Source: Lobosporangium transversale
Taxonomy: Eukaryota; Mortierellomycota; Mortierellomycetes; Mortierellales; Mortierellaceae
DNA: 64,000 bases
Reading direction: 5' to 3'
Assembly: GCF_002105155.1 (NCBI RefSeq)
Contig: NW_019028989.1
Location: 1 to 64,000 of the forward strand
Part shown: positions 43,548 to 55,356 of the stretch, piece by piece
Numbering within the stretch: the stretch's first letter is position 1
How the letters are laid out: every line of letters starts with the position of its first letter
Made by a program: the position numbers and the translations under genes
The notes under the pieces: generated by a model
What the model was told of the DNA's origin: nothing
The model's input: only the letters and a program-made list of their open reading frames with translations
The model's database searches: none

Positions 43548-44951
43548 TTAGACTGCCTGGCTGAGCATGCTCAACACCACAGCAGCTTCCTCAACCTTGC
43601 GTCGCAGGCGGAACTTGCGAGCCCAAAGACGCTTACTCTTACGAGTACGTTCCTTACGGTCCTTGTCATCCTTCACGCGACCATCGGGCAGAGAATCCCA
43701 TTTGCACTTGCGAGGATGCATTGTAGGGGACATATTGTGAACATTCTTCAAATGACGTCTCAAATTGCAGTTTTGGTTCTTGCTTGGCTTGAAGGCTCGG
43801 CTGCAAACAGGACACAACAACAATTGTGGGTTGGAGGAGGAGGATGTAGACGACGACGAAGGCAATAAACAAGTTGCCAAAGAATTGGAGGAAGAGTTGT
43901 TGCTGGTCAAAGAAGACGACAAGGAGGACATGGAGGTCGAAGCAGACGATGAAACACTCGAGTGACCACGATTAGATGATGTCATGTAATGATGTTGTTC
44001 CGAAGCAAAAGCAGGAGACGAAGGCTCTGGAGAAAAGACGGAGCGATCTGAGGAGATCGAGGGGGAACGGGACATCGAAGGCGAGTATTCCTCATCCATC
44101 ATCATCATCATCATCGCTCGACCGGGAGTTGTAGTAGATCGTGGGCTGTTAAAGGGGCTTGAATGAATCGATCGCGTTGTTGAAACTTGAAGAGGCGTCA
44201 ATGGTGCAGGCGAAAGAGGATGAACTCTAGAATCCATACTGATTGCTGAGGTTGGGGTCGTTGGTGTAGACAGATGGTGATATGAGGTGGGTCGAGAAGT
44301 AAAGTAATCAGTTGGAGGTTGTGCTGATCCATTAAAAGAGGATCGGTCTCCGCGAGCATAGTAATGATCCACATGATCATAGGCATGATCTCGAGAGGGA
44401 GAAGTAGAAGAATAGATGAAATCTCTGGGAGAAGGCAAGGCCTGATGATGATGATACTGTCTTGAAACCGTAGAAGGATGTGAACCGGTGTTGTATGAGT
44501 GAGTGTTGTTGGATTGAGGAGATGACTGATGATGGTAAGGGAGATGATGATGTTGAAGATGGGACGAGTGGGCGGTGTATCCCTTTGGCTGTGGAAGAAC
44601 CGATGAGAATGGGATCGGTACTTGATGCTTCAATGGCAGAGACATCAGGGACTTGTGGGGACGTTGATGCGAAAATGAAGGGGAACGACTCATGTTGTCG
44701 CAAGGCGTGGATGGTCCAGGCGAGCATGACAGGGATCGGTCAGAGGCGGAGCTGTACTGGCTATAGAGAGACGAACTTGATCCACGCGAGGATAGCGAGG
44801 GAGTGGAGTAGGACCGGGTTTGGAAGTTCATGTTGGACGAAGACAATCTCGGAGAAGATGAGCTTGTGTGGTATTGATGGGATGTTGTTGAATATTTAGA
44901 AGAGATGTGGGAGAAGTTGGTTTGGATAGAAGGAAGATGACTGGTCGACAT
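43548..44951 (-). CDS. C2H2 zinc-finger protein with Ser/His/Pro-rich N-terminus
   Basis: A single exon of 467 aa runs from ATG 44951 (MSTSHLPSIQ) to TAA 43548. Residues 1 to about 370 are low-complexity Ser, His, Pro and Thr with short SP/SPS motifs, probably a disordered regulatory region. One zinc finger follows at about 380-405, CPVC then a 16-residue loop and HLKNVH, slightly longer than the classical 12-residue loop. The region after it (HPRKCKWDSLPDGRVKDDKD, RKERTRKSKRLWARKFRLRR) is strongly basic and looks like the most conserved part. It is likely a nuclear DNA-binding factor; its target is unknown. The gene has a very large CT-rich upstream region and no neighbouring gene for 9.5 kb. 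Confidence 0.75.
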   Translation of the reverse strand: MSTSHLPSIQTNFSHISSKYSTTSHQYHTSSSSPRLSSSNMNFQTRSYSTPSLSSRGSSSSLYSQYSSASDRSLSCSPGPSTPCDNMSRSPSFSHQRPHKSLMSLPLKHQVPIPFSSVLPQPKGYTAHSSHLQHHHLPYHHQSSPQSNNTHSYNTGSHPSTVSRQYHHHQALPSPRDFIYSSTSPSRDHAYDHVDHYYARGDRSSFNGSAQPPTDYFTSRPTSYHHLSTPTTPTSAISMDSRVHPLSPAPLTPLQVSTTRSIHSSPFNSPRSTTTPGRAMMMMMMDEEYSPSMSRSPSISSDRSVFSPEPSSPAFASEQHHYMTSSNRGHSSVSSSASTSMSSLSSSLTSNNSSSNSLATCLLPSSSSTSSSSNPQLLLCPVCSRAFKPSKNQNCNLRRHLKNVHNMSPTMHPRKCKWDSLPDGRVKDDKDRKERTRKSKRLWARKFRLRRKVEEAAVVLSMLSQAV

Positions 44952-45163
44952 AAAACCTTTTATATAAAACAAAGACGGGGAAGAGGAGACAAGAGAGAAG
45001 GAGAGGCTCGGATGGACGTGTGGATTTTATATACGATAAACAGTAAAGATGAAGAGAAAGGAGAGAGGGAAAAAAGACAAGTTGGTAGACAATAAGAATG
45101 GATCGGGGGTCGTTTTTTCTTATTATTATTGTGTAATGTGGAAAGAACAATCAGCTAAAGGGG

Positions 45164-45194
<31 letters not shown>

Positions 45195-45922
45195 CAAAGC
45201 GATGGTTTCGAGATAACGCTATAATGATGGATGTGGATTATGGATGGGTCTATTACAGGACAAAGGACAAATAACGAGAAAGCAAAAAGAAAAGAAAAGA
45301 AAAGAGTTAGTTGACCTGCTTATTATATTTCGCCCAACCCAAAGGGTAAACATCAGTACACAGCACTTTGTACGCTGTTCCTCCCTTAATCCACTACTCA
45401 ATGTGCATTCTGAACACAGGGTGTGAATTCAGACAATGCAGACATTGTACACACAATGCAATGCTCAGGTTCAGTTTGTATTACCATAGAGAGCAAGGAA
45501 GGGAAAGAGATTCACAAAATGTGTCAGACAGAGAGATGTTGAAGTACCACGGGTATTTGCGAAGGATAAAAAGAATTAGATGTAGTACGATGTGATTGTG
45601 CACAGAGCGATTTGTTGCGGAGAATATTGGGGGGGCGTCACGGAGGAAAAAAAGACAAGATGAGAATTAGAGGAGGAATAGGAGCAAGAACGTGAGACGT
45701 AGACAGTCGTTCGAATAGGAGTTGAGAGGAGATAAAATGAAGAAAAGATAAAAAGAAAAAAAAAAAAAAAGGAAAGAAAAGGTAAAAAAGCAAAGGAAAT
45801 CGGGGCGCTTTATAAAGGAGGAAACAGAGTAGAGAAGTACACGAAGAACTATCTTTTTCCTGCTCAGCTGTGTATGTTTTTATTTTATTATATTTAATTA
45901 TTTATTTATTATCGCCAATTTT

Positions 45923-46086
45923 ATTTGGTCACGATACCTTATATTTTTAATCTAAAAACGATGATTGAATTGTTCTGGTGGCATCTCACTACGTGACGGA
46001 CTTGCAACAATACTCGTAACAAGCGAGCTAATTGGCTGCCAATACACTCGAAAGTATTCAAAAAATATAAGGTATCGCGACCAAAT
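45923..46086. repeat. Inverted repeat with 26-bp arms, possible MITE
   Basis: ATTTGGTCACGATACCTTAT (from 45923) is matched in reverse complement by the arm ending at 46086 (ATAAGGTATCGCGACCAAAT). There is one mismatch, and about 112 bp lie between the arms. No target duplication is obvious outside the arms. Confidence 0.75.
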
Positions 46087-46488
46087 GAAACGGGCTATAT
46101 TGTTTTTTTTTTATCTGTCTCAATGTAATATACTTACAGTAGGGCGGGACAGCGACCAAGGAAGGAAAAGAAAGGAAGGAAGGAGGGAGCAGACAGAGCG
46201 AGCAAGAAGGAGAAAAGGAGGAGGAAGAAGATGAGAAGTGCACAAACCCTCTAGCAAGGAAGAGAAGAGGAGACGGAGGGATGGCTCGAGAACGATTCAA
46301 TAGAAGGAACAAGAAATAAGAGAATAGAGGAAAGGAGAAATAAGAAAGTCGATTGAATTGATTTGAATAGATTTGAATTGTAAATGTCAACATTCAATGA
46401 TAATTGTAAAAAGAAAACAAATAAATAAAAAAAGGTAAAAAGGCAGATTATATTTAGAGTAAAAAAAGAATAAAAACAAACAAATGCA

Positions 46489-46519
<31 letters not shown>

Positions 46520-46769
46520 GAAGGAGCGCGCACGCGTGCAAGAGCAGCAGTAGGGAGAGTCTAGCTAGTCGACCGGCCGAAAAAAAAAAAAAAAAAAAAA
46601 AAAGTAGAGAATGAAAAAGATGAGAGTGAGAAAAAAAAAAAAAAAAAAAAAACTAGACGTTGATGAAAAACAATGATGGAGAACAAACACAGGAGAAAAA
46701 AAAAAAAAAAAGAAAAGAAAAAGAGATAAAGAAGAAGAGACGAATAAAAAAGAGCTCTTGAAGCAATGA

Positions 46770-46860
46770 AAGGAAAAGGAAAGCAAAGCAAAGCAAAGGA
46801 AAGGAAAGGAAAGGAAAGAAAAATAAAGGAAAGGGAAAGGAAGGAAAGGAAAAGGAAGTA
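46770..46860. repeat. Pentanucleotide AAAGC/AAAGG microsatellite
   Basis: Runs of gcaaa units pass into ggaaa units with length variants. The sequence is purine-only on the plus strand. Confidence 0.85.
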
Positions 46861-48104
46861 AGGACAGGCAGAAGGAGGTAGATGGGGGTAAAGGATAATG
46901 ATGGTGATGATGAAGGGAGGAGTGGGGGTAGTGGGGGTTAATGAGAAGGGAATGAAGGATTGGAAGAGTGGGTGGGTAAGGACGAAGGATTAAGGATGTC
47001 AGTCAAAAACCCATTGTTCAGACAATAGTGATATTCTTACTGATATACCAATCTTTATATTTTATAAACATAATATTATCGCAATAATATATCCATGTAA
47101 AGTAATTGAGAAGAAAAACCCATTGATCCCCAGCTATATCCATCTATGGTCTATGGTCGATTTCATCCGCATTCAAAGCAAAAAAAAGAATTACACTCAT
47201 TCATTCTATGATTCCTTCATTCACTCTTACTAAACCCGACTCAATTGTTTAAATAAGTGCAATTGTAAATATATATATTTTTATTCAGAAATAAATAACT
47301 AAAAGGTTTGTGCATATTCTACTGAACTAAACTCTACTGGACTGGTAGGATGAGCACGGTACACAACAAAAAAAAAAAAAAAAAAAAAAAAAAGTTGCAA
47401 GGGACGAACACAAACACGCACGGGTGGTAGGACAAAATGTCTGGGATGTGTGTTTCCTTCCCTGGGTCCATTGGGAGGGAAGCACTACAGGGACAATTCA
47501 AAAAAGGTCCAAGTGACAATCCACCGTTGATTTAAATCCTCTTTCGATTTGCTTTAGGTAACCCTGGTTGGAACAAACAATAGAGAGGATTCTGTTCAGT
47601 GGAACACACTAACAGATGCACATGTTTATGCCAATACACACAGACCCCATCCCTAAAACTTCTACCTGTATAAAAATCCCATCAATGCACATAAAAGAAT
47701 CCAGGGATTACGATAAACAATATTATTTATTTTATTGTATTCAACGACCTCATTTTCAAAAGCAGTAAAACAACTCTGATGAGGAACGAACTATACCATT
47801 CCGTTGCAGTAGATCCATTGACGATACTTTTCTTTAATTCGACTATAGATCTACCAAAATCTACTCAGTCTGCAATCTATCTCCATTATCTGGACATCTA
47901 CAGATTGCTTTTGTTCGAGAATGAGGTGATTCTAAATAAAAAATAAAAAAATAAAAAAATAAAAAAAAGTGATGGATTAAAGACTAAGTAACATCAATGT
48001 CATCCATCAGATCCACAGATCAGGATCAGGTTGACCTGCAACATGCGAAAACTCATGATGTGATGACTACAGCTGCCGAAAGAGAAAAGACAAAAGTAAA
48101 AACA

Positions 48105-48140
48105 GAGGCAGAGGCAGAGGCAAAGGCAGAGGCAGAGGCG
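48105..48140. repeat. GAGGCA hexanucleotide repeat
   Basis: About six units of gaggca/aaggca run in tandem, ending in gaggcgggg. Confidence 0.9.
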
Positions 48141-48316
48141 GGGCTATTTTTTTTTAACTTTTTGACGTGCACAAAAATTTCTGTCTCTCGGAGGGATATT
48201 TTATAGATGGATTAAGCGGTAAATGATGACAAAAGAGACAGCATACTGAACACAAGCATGTGCACACACGCGCTTACACAAACACTCATTTTTTCCTTCT
48301 GAGTGAATGGTCCCAC

Positions 48317-48349
<33 letters not shown>

Positions 48350-49384
48350 TCAAAGACAATACGAACTAATATAACATTGCTTACACATTCCTTCTGGAAT
48401 GGCTCTCATGGAAAGAACACACAACTCACAGTAATTCACACACGCACGTAATACACATTATCCGAAATGCCAATAGGTCTTACCTCGCCATGACATGGAA
48501 AAAATTGACTTGGCATGGTTGTGTGATGGAATGGACGAAAACTCCTCCAATCCACGCCTTTTTTTTTTTTTTTTACGTGTCTTCATTCTTCTAGGACAGA
48601 TGTTTTAGGGGAAACATAGACTACCACACCACTTCTTGTCCCCCCTCTCCCCCCTTTTTTTTATTCATTTTATTCATTCATCTTAAAGAATACTTCATTT
48701 CATGCAGAATAGCATTAACTATGTTGTATCTCTATCAAAAATGAAAACCGCGTCAGGTAAAAACGTAGGAAAGGAAATGGTGGGATAAAATAAAATAAAA
48801 ATGTGGTAACTCATTGATGATGCTCTACTGAACTGTAATAGATTCGGGTCATGATCCTTTTTTCCCTGGGAGTTGCTTTTGTGGTAGCCCAGAGTCTATA
48901 TCTCTGAAATATTTCCAACACATGGGAAGAAAAAGAATAAACCTACATCAGCACGCGAAACAATGTTCCCAGCAATCAGGGACAGGACAGTTCATTCCCA
49001 GGCGTCAGATTCAAAAAGAAAGAAACAATGGGGAGGGAACGATAAAAGAGGCGAGAAATTCGAATCTCGAGTCCGATAGGGTTACTAGGCACAAGGGATT
49101 CGATTTTTTGTTCTTGTTCGAGTCTGGATGTGACGGAATTCAGTTAGGGTGTGAACATCTGTGGAATGCCACGCTATTGGCGTGCCTCGCCTCGTTTAAT
49201 CCCACAAATACATCCCATTTGGTACTTTCCTCCTAGAATTTTTTTCCCTTTCTTCCTTTCTATCTTTCTTTTCCTTCACACGTTACTGCTGAAAGAATAA
49301 AGCGTTATGACTCGTTGGGGAAAAACATCTAAAAATTGCTACATGTACCCAGCTTTCTGCAGAATAGAACCAAGAAAGAAGAAT

Positions 49385-49397
49385 GGGGGGGGGGGGG
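49385..49397. repeat. G13 homopolymer
   Basis: An uninterrupted run of 13 G on the plus strand, rare in a window whose other homopolymers are A or T. Confidence 0.9.
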
Positions 49398-49622
49398 TTG
49401 TACTTTTGGGAAGAATGAACCAAATACATGTACGTCCAGAATAAATGCATTTTTTTTTTTCTGTAGCTGAGCCCTAAACTGAGGTTGATAGAAAAAAAAC
49501 TATACATATAGGATTCCTTTTGTTTTTGCCAGTTAAAGGCATAATAACAGGGGATCGTCCCTTCACGTTTCAGGAGAACAACAGTGCATTTATAATTTAT
49601 ACTCTGAATGATTGTAGCGACC

Positions 49623-49660
49623 TTTTTTTTTATTTTTTTTTATTTTTTTATTTTTTTTTA
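49623..49660. repeat. T(7-9)A microsatellite
   Basis: Four T-runs of 7-9 are separated by single A bases. Confidence 0.9.
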
Positions 49661-49854
49661 GTATATGTGAATAACCGTAATTGAACAATTATTCGAATGT
49701 ACCGTTCATGTACCGCAGTCCATGGCCCAGGCTCACTAAGATTCAGGGGCAAGTAGGGAAATAATGGCTGCAAGAAGTAAAGACTGACTGACTGACAGGC
49801 TGTACTTGTAGGCTGAGTGCAAAGGCTTGGGTTGCAGCAGTATGGGCGAGGTAA

Positions 49855-49990
49855 GGATGTGGGGAGGGGGAGGGGGGGAGAAAGTGAAGGAAAGGGAGAG
49901 GAGGGGAAGAAGGGATTGGGGGATGAGCAGAGTGACTGAAAGAGAGCAGGGTACCCAAGAAAGAAAGATGGGGGAGAAAGGGGGGAAGGA
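49855..49990 (+). repeat. G-run cluster with quadruplex-forming layout
   Basis: Many runs of three to seven G are separated by one to a few purines (ggggagggggagggggggag, then ggg, gggg, ggg, ggggg, gggggag, gggggg). At least two intramolecular quadruplexes could form. No gene is adjacent. Confidence 0.6.
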
Positions 49991-51053
49991 GCATCCACGG
50001 CTGCATTAACAGGACAACAAACGGAGCATTGGCCAGTTCACCTTCTTGGAAAATGACCCGTTGTTTCTCTTTGAGCTCTCAGCAAGAGGTTGGTGATGGT
50101 GATTCCTCCTTTCCCTTCTCTACTCTTTTGACACTGTCATGGATATTGGATGATGATGCTCATTACCGTTGTAGGAAGAGCGCTACCACATTGATTTCTA
50201 CATTTGACGTTGGATCGGCCAAGTGTGCGATCCAAACAGATTCAACACTGAATAAATGAGATTGGACGTAATTCAAGAACATATTGCTTAATATGACTAG
50301 CAATATAGCATTATAACACAGTGGTAAATTGCACATTCTTTGTTCAATGCATCGAATAGTATAAATATATTTGGTCCATTCAGACACGTTAATCAAGGTG
50401 GATCATGCAAACTACGATGCATACTTCTTTGATGTCCGTTGGCTAGGGTTGATTGCGCATGTCTGTCTGTTGTCTCTCCCTCTCCGCTTTTTTTTTTTTT
50501 TTTTTTTTTTTTTTCTGTTGGATCGGTATGTGTAAACTTATATCCCAGACAAGATCCCGCAACAATGCAACGTTGGAGTTTTTTTGTGATGCATGGATGC
50601 GTCTCTTCTTTCACTTCTTCCAATCATTTTTTTGCATGGCTTTCTCCTTGAGTTTATGACCCAGTCCAAATTAGTTATACTATCTCTTTCTTTTGGAGAA
50701 CAAGCACATAATGCTCGCAAAAATAGAATATGTAGAATATGCCGAGAATCTCTCTCGAATAAAAAAAAAGGTTAAAGTGCTGGATAGTGTCCGTTTGTTG
50801 AGAGTTCTTCAGCTGCCTAGAAATCGATAGGGTGTCCACGCATTGAACCAGCTTAGCACTTACGACCCGTAACCATTGCTATAGCGTCGCATGCTGCCTT
50901 GCCCCTAGTTCCCACCTGTCTTCCCCTTGATTCAAGGCATACTTCGAGCGAGCATTAAAATGATTATTGCATGTATTATAGTTTGCTATCCTCTATTGGA
51001 ATACTCTTTTTTCATTCGCTTCTTTGATACTTCAATAACCCCCCTCCCTCCCT

Positions 51054-51084
<31 letters not shown>

Positions 51085-54000
51085 GTTATTACCGACCTTT
51101 CTGTTTGGTCTGTGGAACAAATCGAACGAACTAGAGTGTTTCAAAATGTATGGGGCCAGCTTGTAGCTGCAAGTCCTATGCTTACCAGAATGGCAGTATT
51201 TTCACGTTTGTACCCCATATCTCTGTCTTCTGCATCACTTCTCTCCCCTCTCCTCCCTCCCCTTTTTTTCGTTTTACGTGGAAGCGAACTGTGCATGGAT
51301 GAAGACATACTCAAAGCAATAGAGTGACAATTGATGCACAGATGTGATCATTGCGTTTGCCTCGGGTACACAAAGACCAATATTCGACCCTGTTTGCCGA
51401 ACTTTTTTTTTTTACTAACCCTTGTACAGTTAGTGTAGTACAAATGTACATCAGCACATGTTCAAAATGTTAATCGCCGATATATTTTTGTTGTCTGTGT
51501 TGTGTTGCGTAGACTAGGAATCACCCGCCGCAAATAAAATAAAATACTCGCTTATGTTAGGTTTACTCCGCTGCAGTCGCAAAAAAAGAATATGCACGAA
51601 TGCGCGCGCTTTTTATTTTTTTTTCTCTTGATAGTAAGTGGTTGAAGTGGTTACTTTGTAACAGTGGCTGTTAGTGGCGGTGGGATCTTGATTGGTGATT
51701 TCTTGCTCTCTCTTTTCGTTACTGCTCTCAGCCAGAGGGGTATGTTTCTACTGCAAGGTATGCAACATCCATCCACCTTATCCTATCATGCAAACAAACA
51801 AACAAGCATAGGAAAAAAAAGAAAAAAAAAGAGCAGAGCATTAAAGAAAGACCAAACAAAATGCACTCTTGAGTTGTAAAAAAAAAAAGAGGTATAGTAA
51901 AGAGTAAACTGTGAGCTATATCTGTCCAGTGGTCCTTCAGTTGTACTCCAAATCACAGATTATGCTGATTACTTCAAACACGTCAACTGTAACTGTGTAG
52001 TACAACAAGGAAAGAAAAAAAGACTAGAATCTTTTTTTTTTTTGGAGTGAATGTTTAACATTTGACGCGACTTATAGTCTGTACTCTATGCGTTGAAGAT
52101 CCCAAAGGTTATAAAATATTCATCATATTGTATCAACAACTAAACAACAACAACAGCGACATGTTGCATTAGCAGGGTTATAAAAACATGCGGTACACGC
52201 AACAAATACTCTAATTGATATCTTCATGTACAAAAAGACTTTAATCCAATTTGCCCTCTTTTTCTTCCTGTACCTCTTCTACCTTTCATCCCTGAAAGCC
52301 GAGTGCCTGGTCTCCGAAGCAGAGAAAAAAATAAACAATATAATCTTTCATACATTTAGAATGAACTCCTCTTTACTTTATTTCTTTGTTCCCCTGCTTT
52401 GGAAGGCCCCCTTTAAGGCATACAGTGCTTGACATGATAAAACAGCAACGGTTACAGAAATACCAGTTGCACCAATCGGAACGGCAATAGCAATAATAAT
52501 AGAAATAACAACAATAAATAAATAAAATATATGCCTATGGTGAAAGTTAGCATATATCGTGCCTAGCTTGCAATGTTGGCGTTACCTCTTGCTCTTTTTA
52601 ATATCCTTCACCCTTCAAAAAAAAAAAAAAAAAAAAAACCTCACTTTCGTCTGCATGGCACGAACCATGCAATTGGGGCAGCTGGGAAACGTAAGGGGAG
52701 AGGAGAAGGAAGAAGTGTGGGGGAAAAAACCGTTGCTCAAATTCATTGATAGCTGCATTTGAGCGTCAATACCTACCTGGTTGTATATGTTTTAATGCGA
52801 ACTCCTTGTTGGATACGTTGCATGCTAATGGTTTATTTTCAAATCGATGTTTGCTCTTTTTTTTTTTTTTTTTTTTTTTTTTACCTCTAGACAGGTGTCA
52901 CCCTATCTTTCATTCTCTATGCATGCCTAGATGCCTTTGCTTGGTCATATCATTTTGTTACTGTTGTTATATATTATTGTTGGGGGCCACATATAGGCTG
53001 CCTAAACAGACTAAAGTGGATTGAACGTTAAAGACAAGGGCAAAGACAAAAAAAAGGGTGCCGAAGGTTGGTCTGGACCCCAATAGCTCTTGACCGTTAC
53101 TAACAAATAAATAAAATCTGGAATGCCAACGGTTCGTTCTCTATCGTATCCTGATTTAATTAGGTTCGGTATCAAGGGGAGAGACAATACAATAACGGCA
53201 AAAAAAAGAATCATTAATATCACGAGTTGAATAAAAAGCTCATTAGCATAAACAAAAGCGACTTGTTAAGCAACCTAGTCCAACTTGTAATAAGAGGTTA
53301 TTACGTTAAGCGCTTGAGCGTTCATCTTGTCTTGAGCCCTAAGCTCGACTTTAGATGACTTTGATTTTGAACCATTCCCAAAGAGAATCCCCCCTCCTCT
53401 CTCTCGTTGTCCTTCTTTTTTCGCCCATTATTGTTTTTGCCTATTGTTTTCAATCAATGAAAATATGAAACTCAGGGATATGCTAATTCCCAATTTGGTA
53501 GTTAATCAACGTGGAATCCCCTTTTGTTGTTATTGTTGTCTTTCCTCCTTCAATCGGATGCTTTTCTCTATAGAGTCTAATCCATTAATCCTTTCATGAT
53601 AGCGCGACCAAGGCTTCTTTTCTGTATTATATTTATGTCAGAAACACTACTTTGAGCTCGAAAGCCCCCTATCAATCTTCCTTCCATATCTGGTGAAGTT
53701 GAAAAAACTCTGCATTGAGAGACTCCTTGTATTGAAAGAAACGTGCATAAATAATAGAAGAGTGTCTATACAGGAACATAAGGCTTTAATATCTGAGTTT
53801 GGGCAGCTTAGCAGACCCCTCCTTAACTTACGGAATAGATAATAACAGCAATTTCTTCCGCTTGATTACAGAATTCCCTTCCATATAAAACATTTAGTCT
53901 CTATTTCACTGTTGGAAATGTCATTAAACAGTAATAGCATTTGACTATAGGGAGACATCCACAAAGTAGCCAGGAAAGGAAAGGTTTTATATATTATCAA

Positions 54001-54507
54001 ATTCGCAGAGGAGATGCGGAATTCTAGACAGTTTGGCCATCTGTTTGAGTAACCTTTATGTAGATACTTCAAGTCTTTATTTGAGTGAGATTCACAGGTC
54101 ATTGTCAATAGTTCATTTGTAATAAAAAGCACTATTAGGATTAGAGACAGACTACTGGAGACGATGGAATGGGATAACAGGGGAAGACGAATAACACCAG
54201 CGGTACTGCTTATTTCTCACTCAGGGAATATGCCTAAGGCTAATCATCAGGCTTTTTGCTGTATTGCAATATATGCTGCGCAATTTTTCAGCCAATCAAA
54301 AGATTTGAGCTGAAAATGTACTTCTCAAAGAGTAAGCCACTCTGTAAACAACCCCAATTCTAGTGCGATCATTCCCTGGCTTGACTCAACCATTAACCTA
54401 CTCTCAGTTTCCGTAATTTCAGGAAAATCTGACAAACCAGCGGGATTAAATCCACAATATCGTGATTTTGCTGTATTTTCCTAGTAGTCGACATAATACA
54501 TTAAACA

Positions 54508-55074
54508 ATGTTTAAGCCAACAATTACTCAGTCTGTACCAGCTTTGGCTCGTGGATACGGCACAAATGTCACACGCACACTCTTTCCTCGTCACTACCGT
54601 CTTCGTCACAAAGTCAATAGTGAGGCCGATGCAACGCCTCTCAAGGACGGTTCATTGTTTATTCGTCGCCCTACAGCCGGACCTACAACTTCGATTCTCT
54701 CTTCTACAAATCCTTCTCCTGCTTCGGTCTCCTCAAGGACACCAGGCTCCGCCACATCAACACCTTTGACACATCCAGACTTGCCACCTGCTTTGAATGC
54801 TGATAAGGCTGCAGCTCGTCCTGAATTCGCCACATTAACAGAGGAGCAGATTGCAGAGATGCGTGCACTTCGATTGGAGGACCCCACCAAATATACACGA
54901 TCATACTTGGCAAAAAAATACAATGTCAGTGATCTGTTTGTCAAATGCTATGTTCCTGCATCAAAAGAAGTTCAGGTTGCAAGGATCAAGGCTCAACAGC
55001 GCGCGTTTAGGAACAAAGGGTGGAAGGCACAGGAAATCATTATCCAGAGACAGAAGCGCCGTGAGTTGTGGTAG
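54508..55074 (+). CDS. MRPL20: Mitochondrial large-subunit ribosomal protein, MRPL20 family
   Basis: A single exon of 188 aa. An N-terminal mitochondrial presequence is likely (MFKPTITQSVPALARGYGT, followed by FPRHYRLRHK). A variable Pro/Ser/Thr middle separates it from the conserved C-terminal half: LTEEQIAEMRALRLEDPTKY, TRSYLAKKYNVSDLFV, then a basic helix RIKAQQRAFRNKGWKAQEII and the end QRQKRRELW. This layout is that of fungal MRP-L20 proteins of the mitoribosome. It is convergent with the DPY30-like gene, 282 bp apart. Confidence 0.88.
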   Translation: MFKPTITQSVPALARGYGTNVTRTLFPRHYRLRHKVNSEADATPLKDGSLFIRRPTAGPTTSILSSTNPSPASVSSRTPGSATSTPLTHPDLPPALNADKAAARPEFATLTEEQIAEMRALRLEDPTKYTRSYLAKKYNVSDLFVKCYVPASKEVQVARIKAQQRAFRNKGWKAQEIIIQRQKRRELW

Positions 55075-55356
55075 AATAGGTTCAGAAAAAAAAAAAAGGA
55101 TAGGGTATTGGAATTTTATAGAGATCAATCGGGGATGCATATGGACCAGTGGAATTTGGGTAAACGATTACAATAAAATAAAGGCATCTATATACTGTAG
55201 TTTTTTAGGTGTGAGGTGATCAAGTGCGATATATTTATATGTATATATTTATATATTTATTGATCTAGACAATTAGCTGGTCAAAGAAGATGATGTTAAT
55301 TGCCAATCAGTATTATTTACATGAGATGGACTAGGGCCAAAGAAATGGAGGGATTA

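Larger units (their letters stand above)
44952..47000 (-). promoter_or_regulatory. About 2 kb of CT-rich sequence upstream of the zinc-finger gene
   Basis: In the sense of the zinc-finger gene this stretch is almost continuously pyrimidine-rich (purine-rich on the plus strand). It has runs of A on the plus strand at about 45162-45188, 46493-46519, 46581-46603, 46632-46651 and 46695-46711. It extends the CT-rich leader pattern of other genes to unusual length. It may be a long untranslated leader or a nucleosome-poor promoter; transcript data are needed. Confidence 0.35.
47001..54507. other. Long non-coding stretch with microsatellites and homopolymers
   Basis: I find no gene on either strand. 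Open frames here (for example 48922-49236, 49648-49998, 53866-54132) are low-complexity or lack splice context and domains. No tRNA- or 5S-like B-box sequence was noticed. Homopolymer runs of 15 nt or more recur at about 47367, 48318, 48560, 50489, 51057, 52619 and 52858. Together with 44952-47000 this is 9.5 kb without a supported gene. Confidence 0.55.

Noticed and set aside
44480-44899. 139-codon plus-strand frame
   Set aside because: Opposite the Ser-rich coding sequence of the zinc-finger gene; no independent support.
49000-49110. tRNA-like stretch around attcgaatctcgag
   Set aside because: The B-box resemblance is partial and no acceptor stem or A-box could be drawn.
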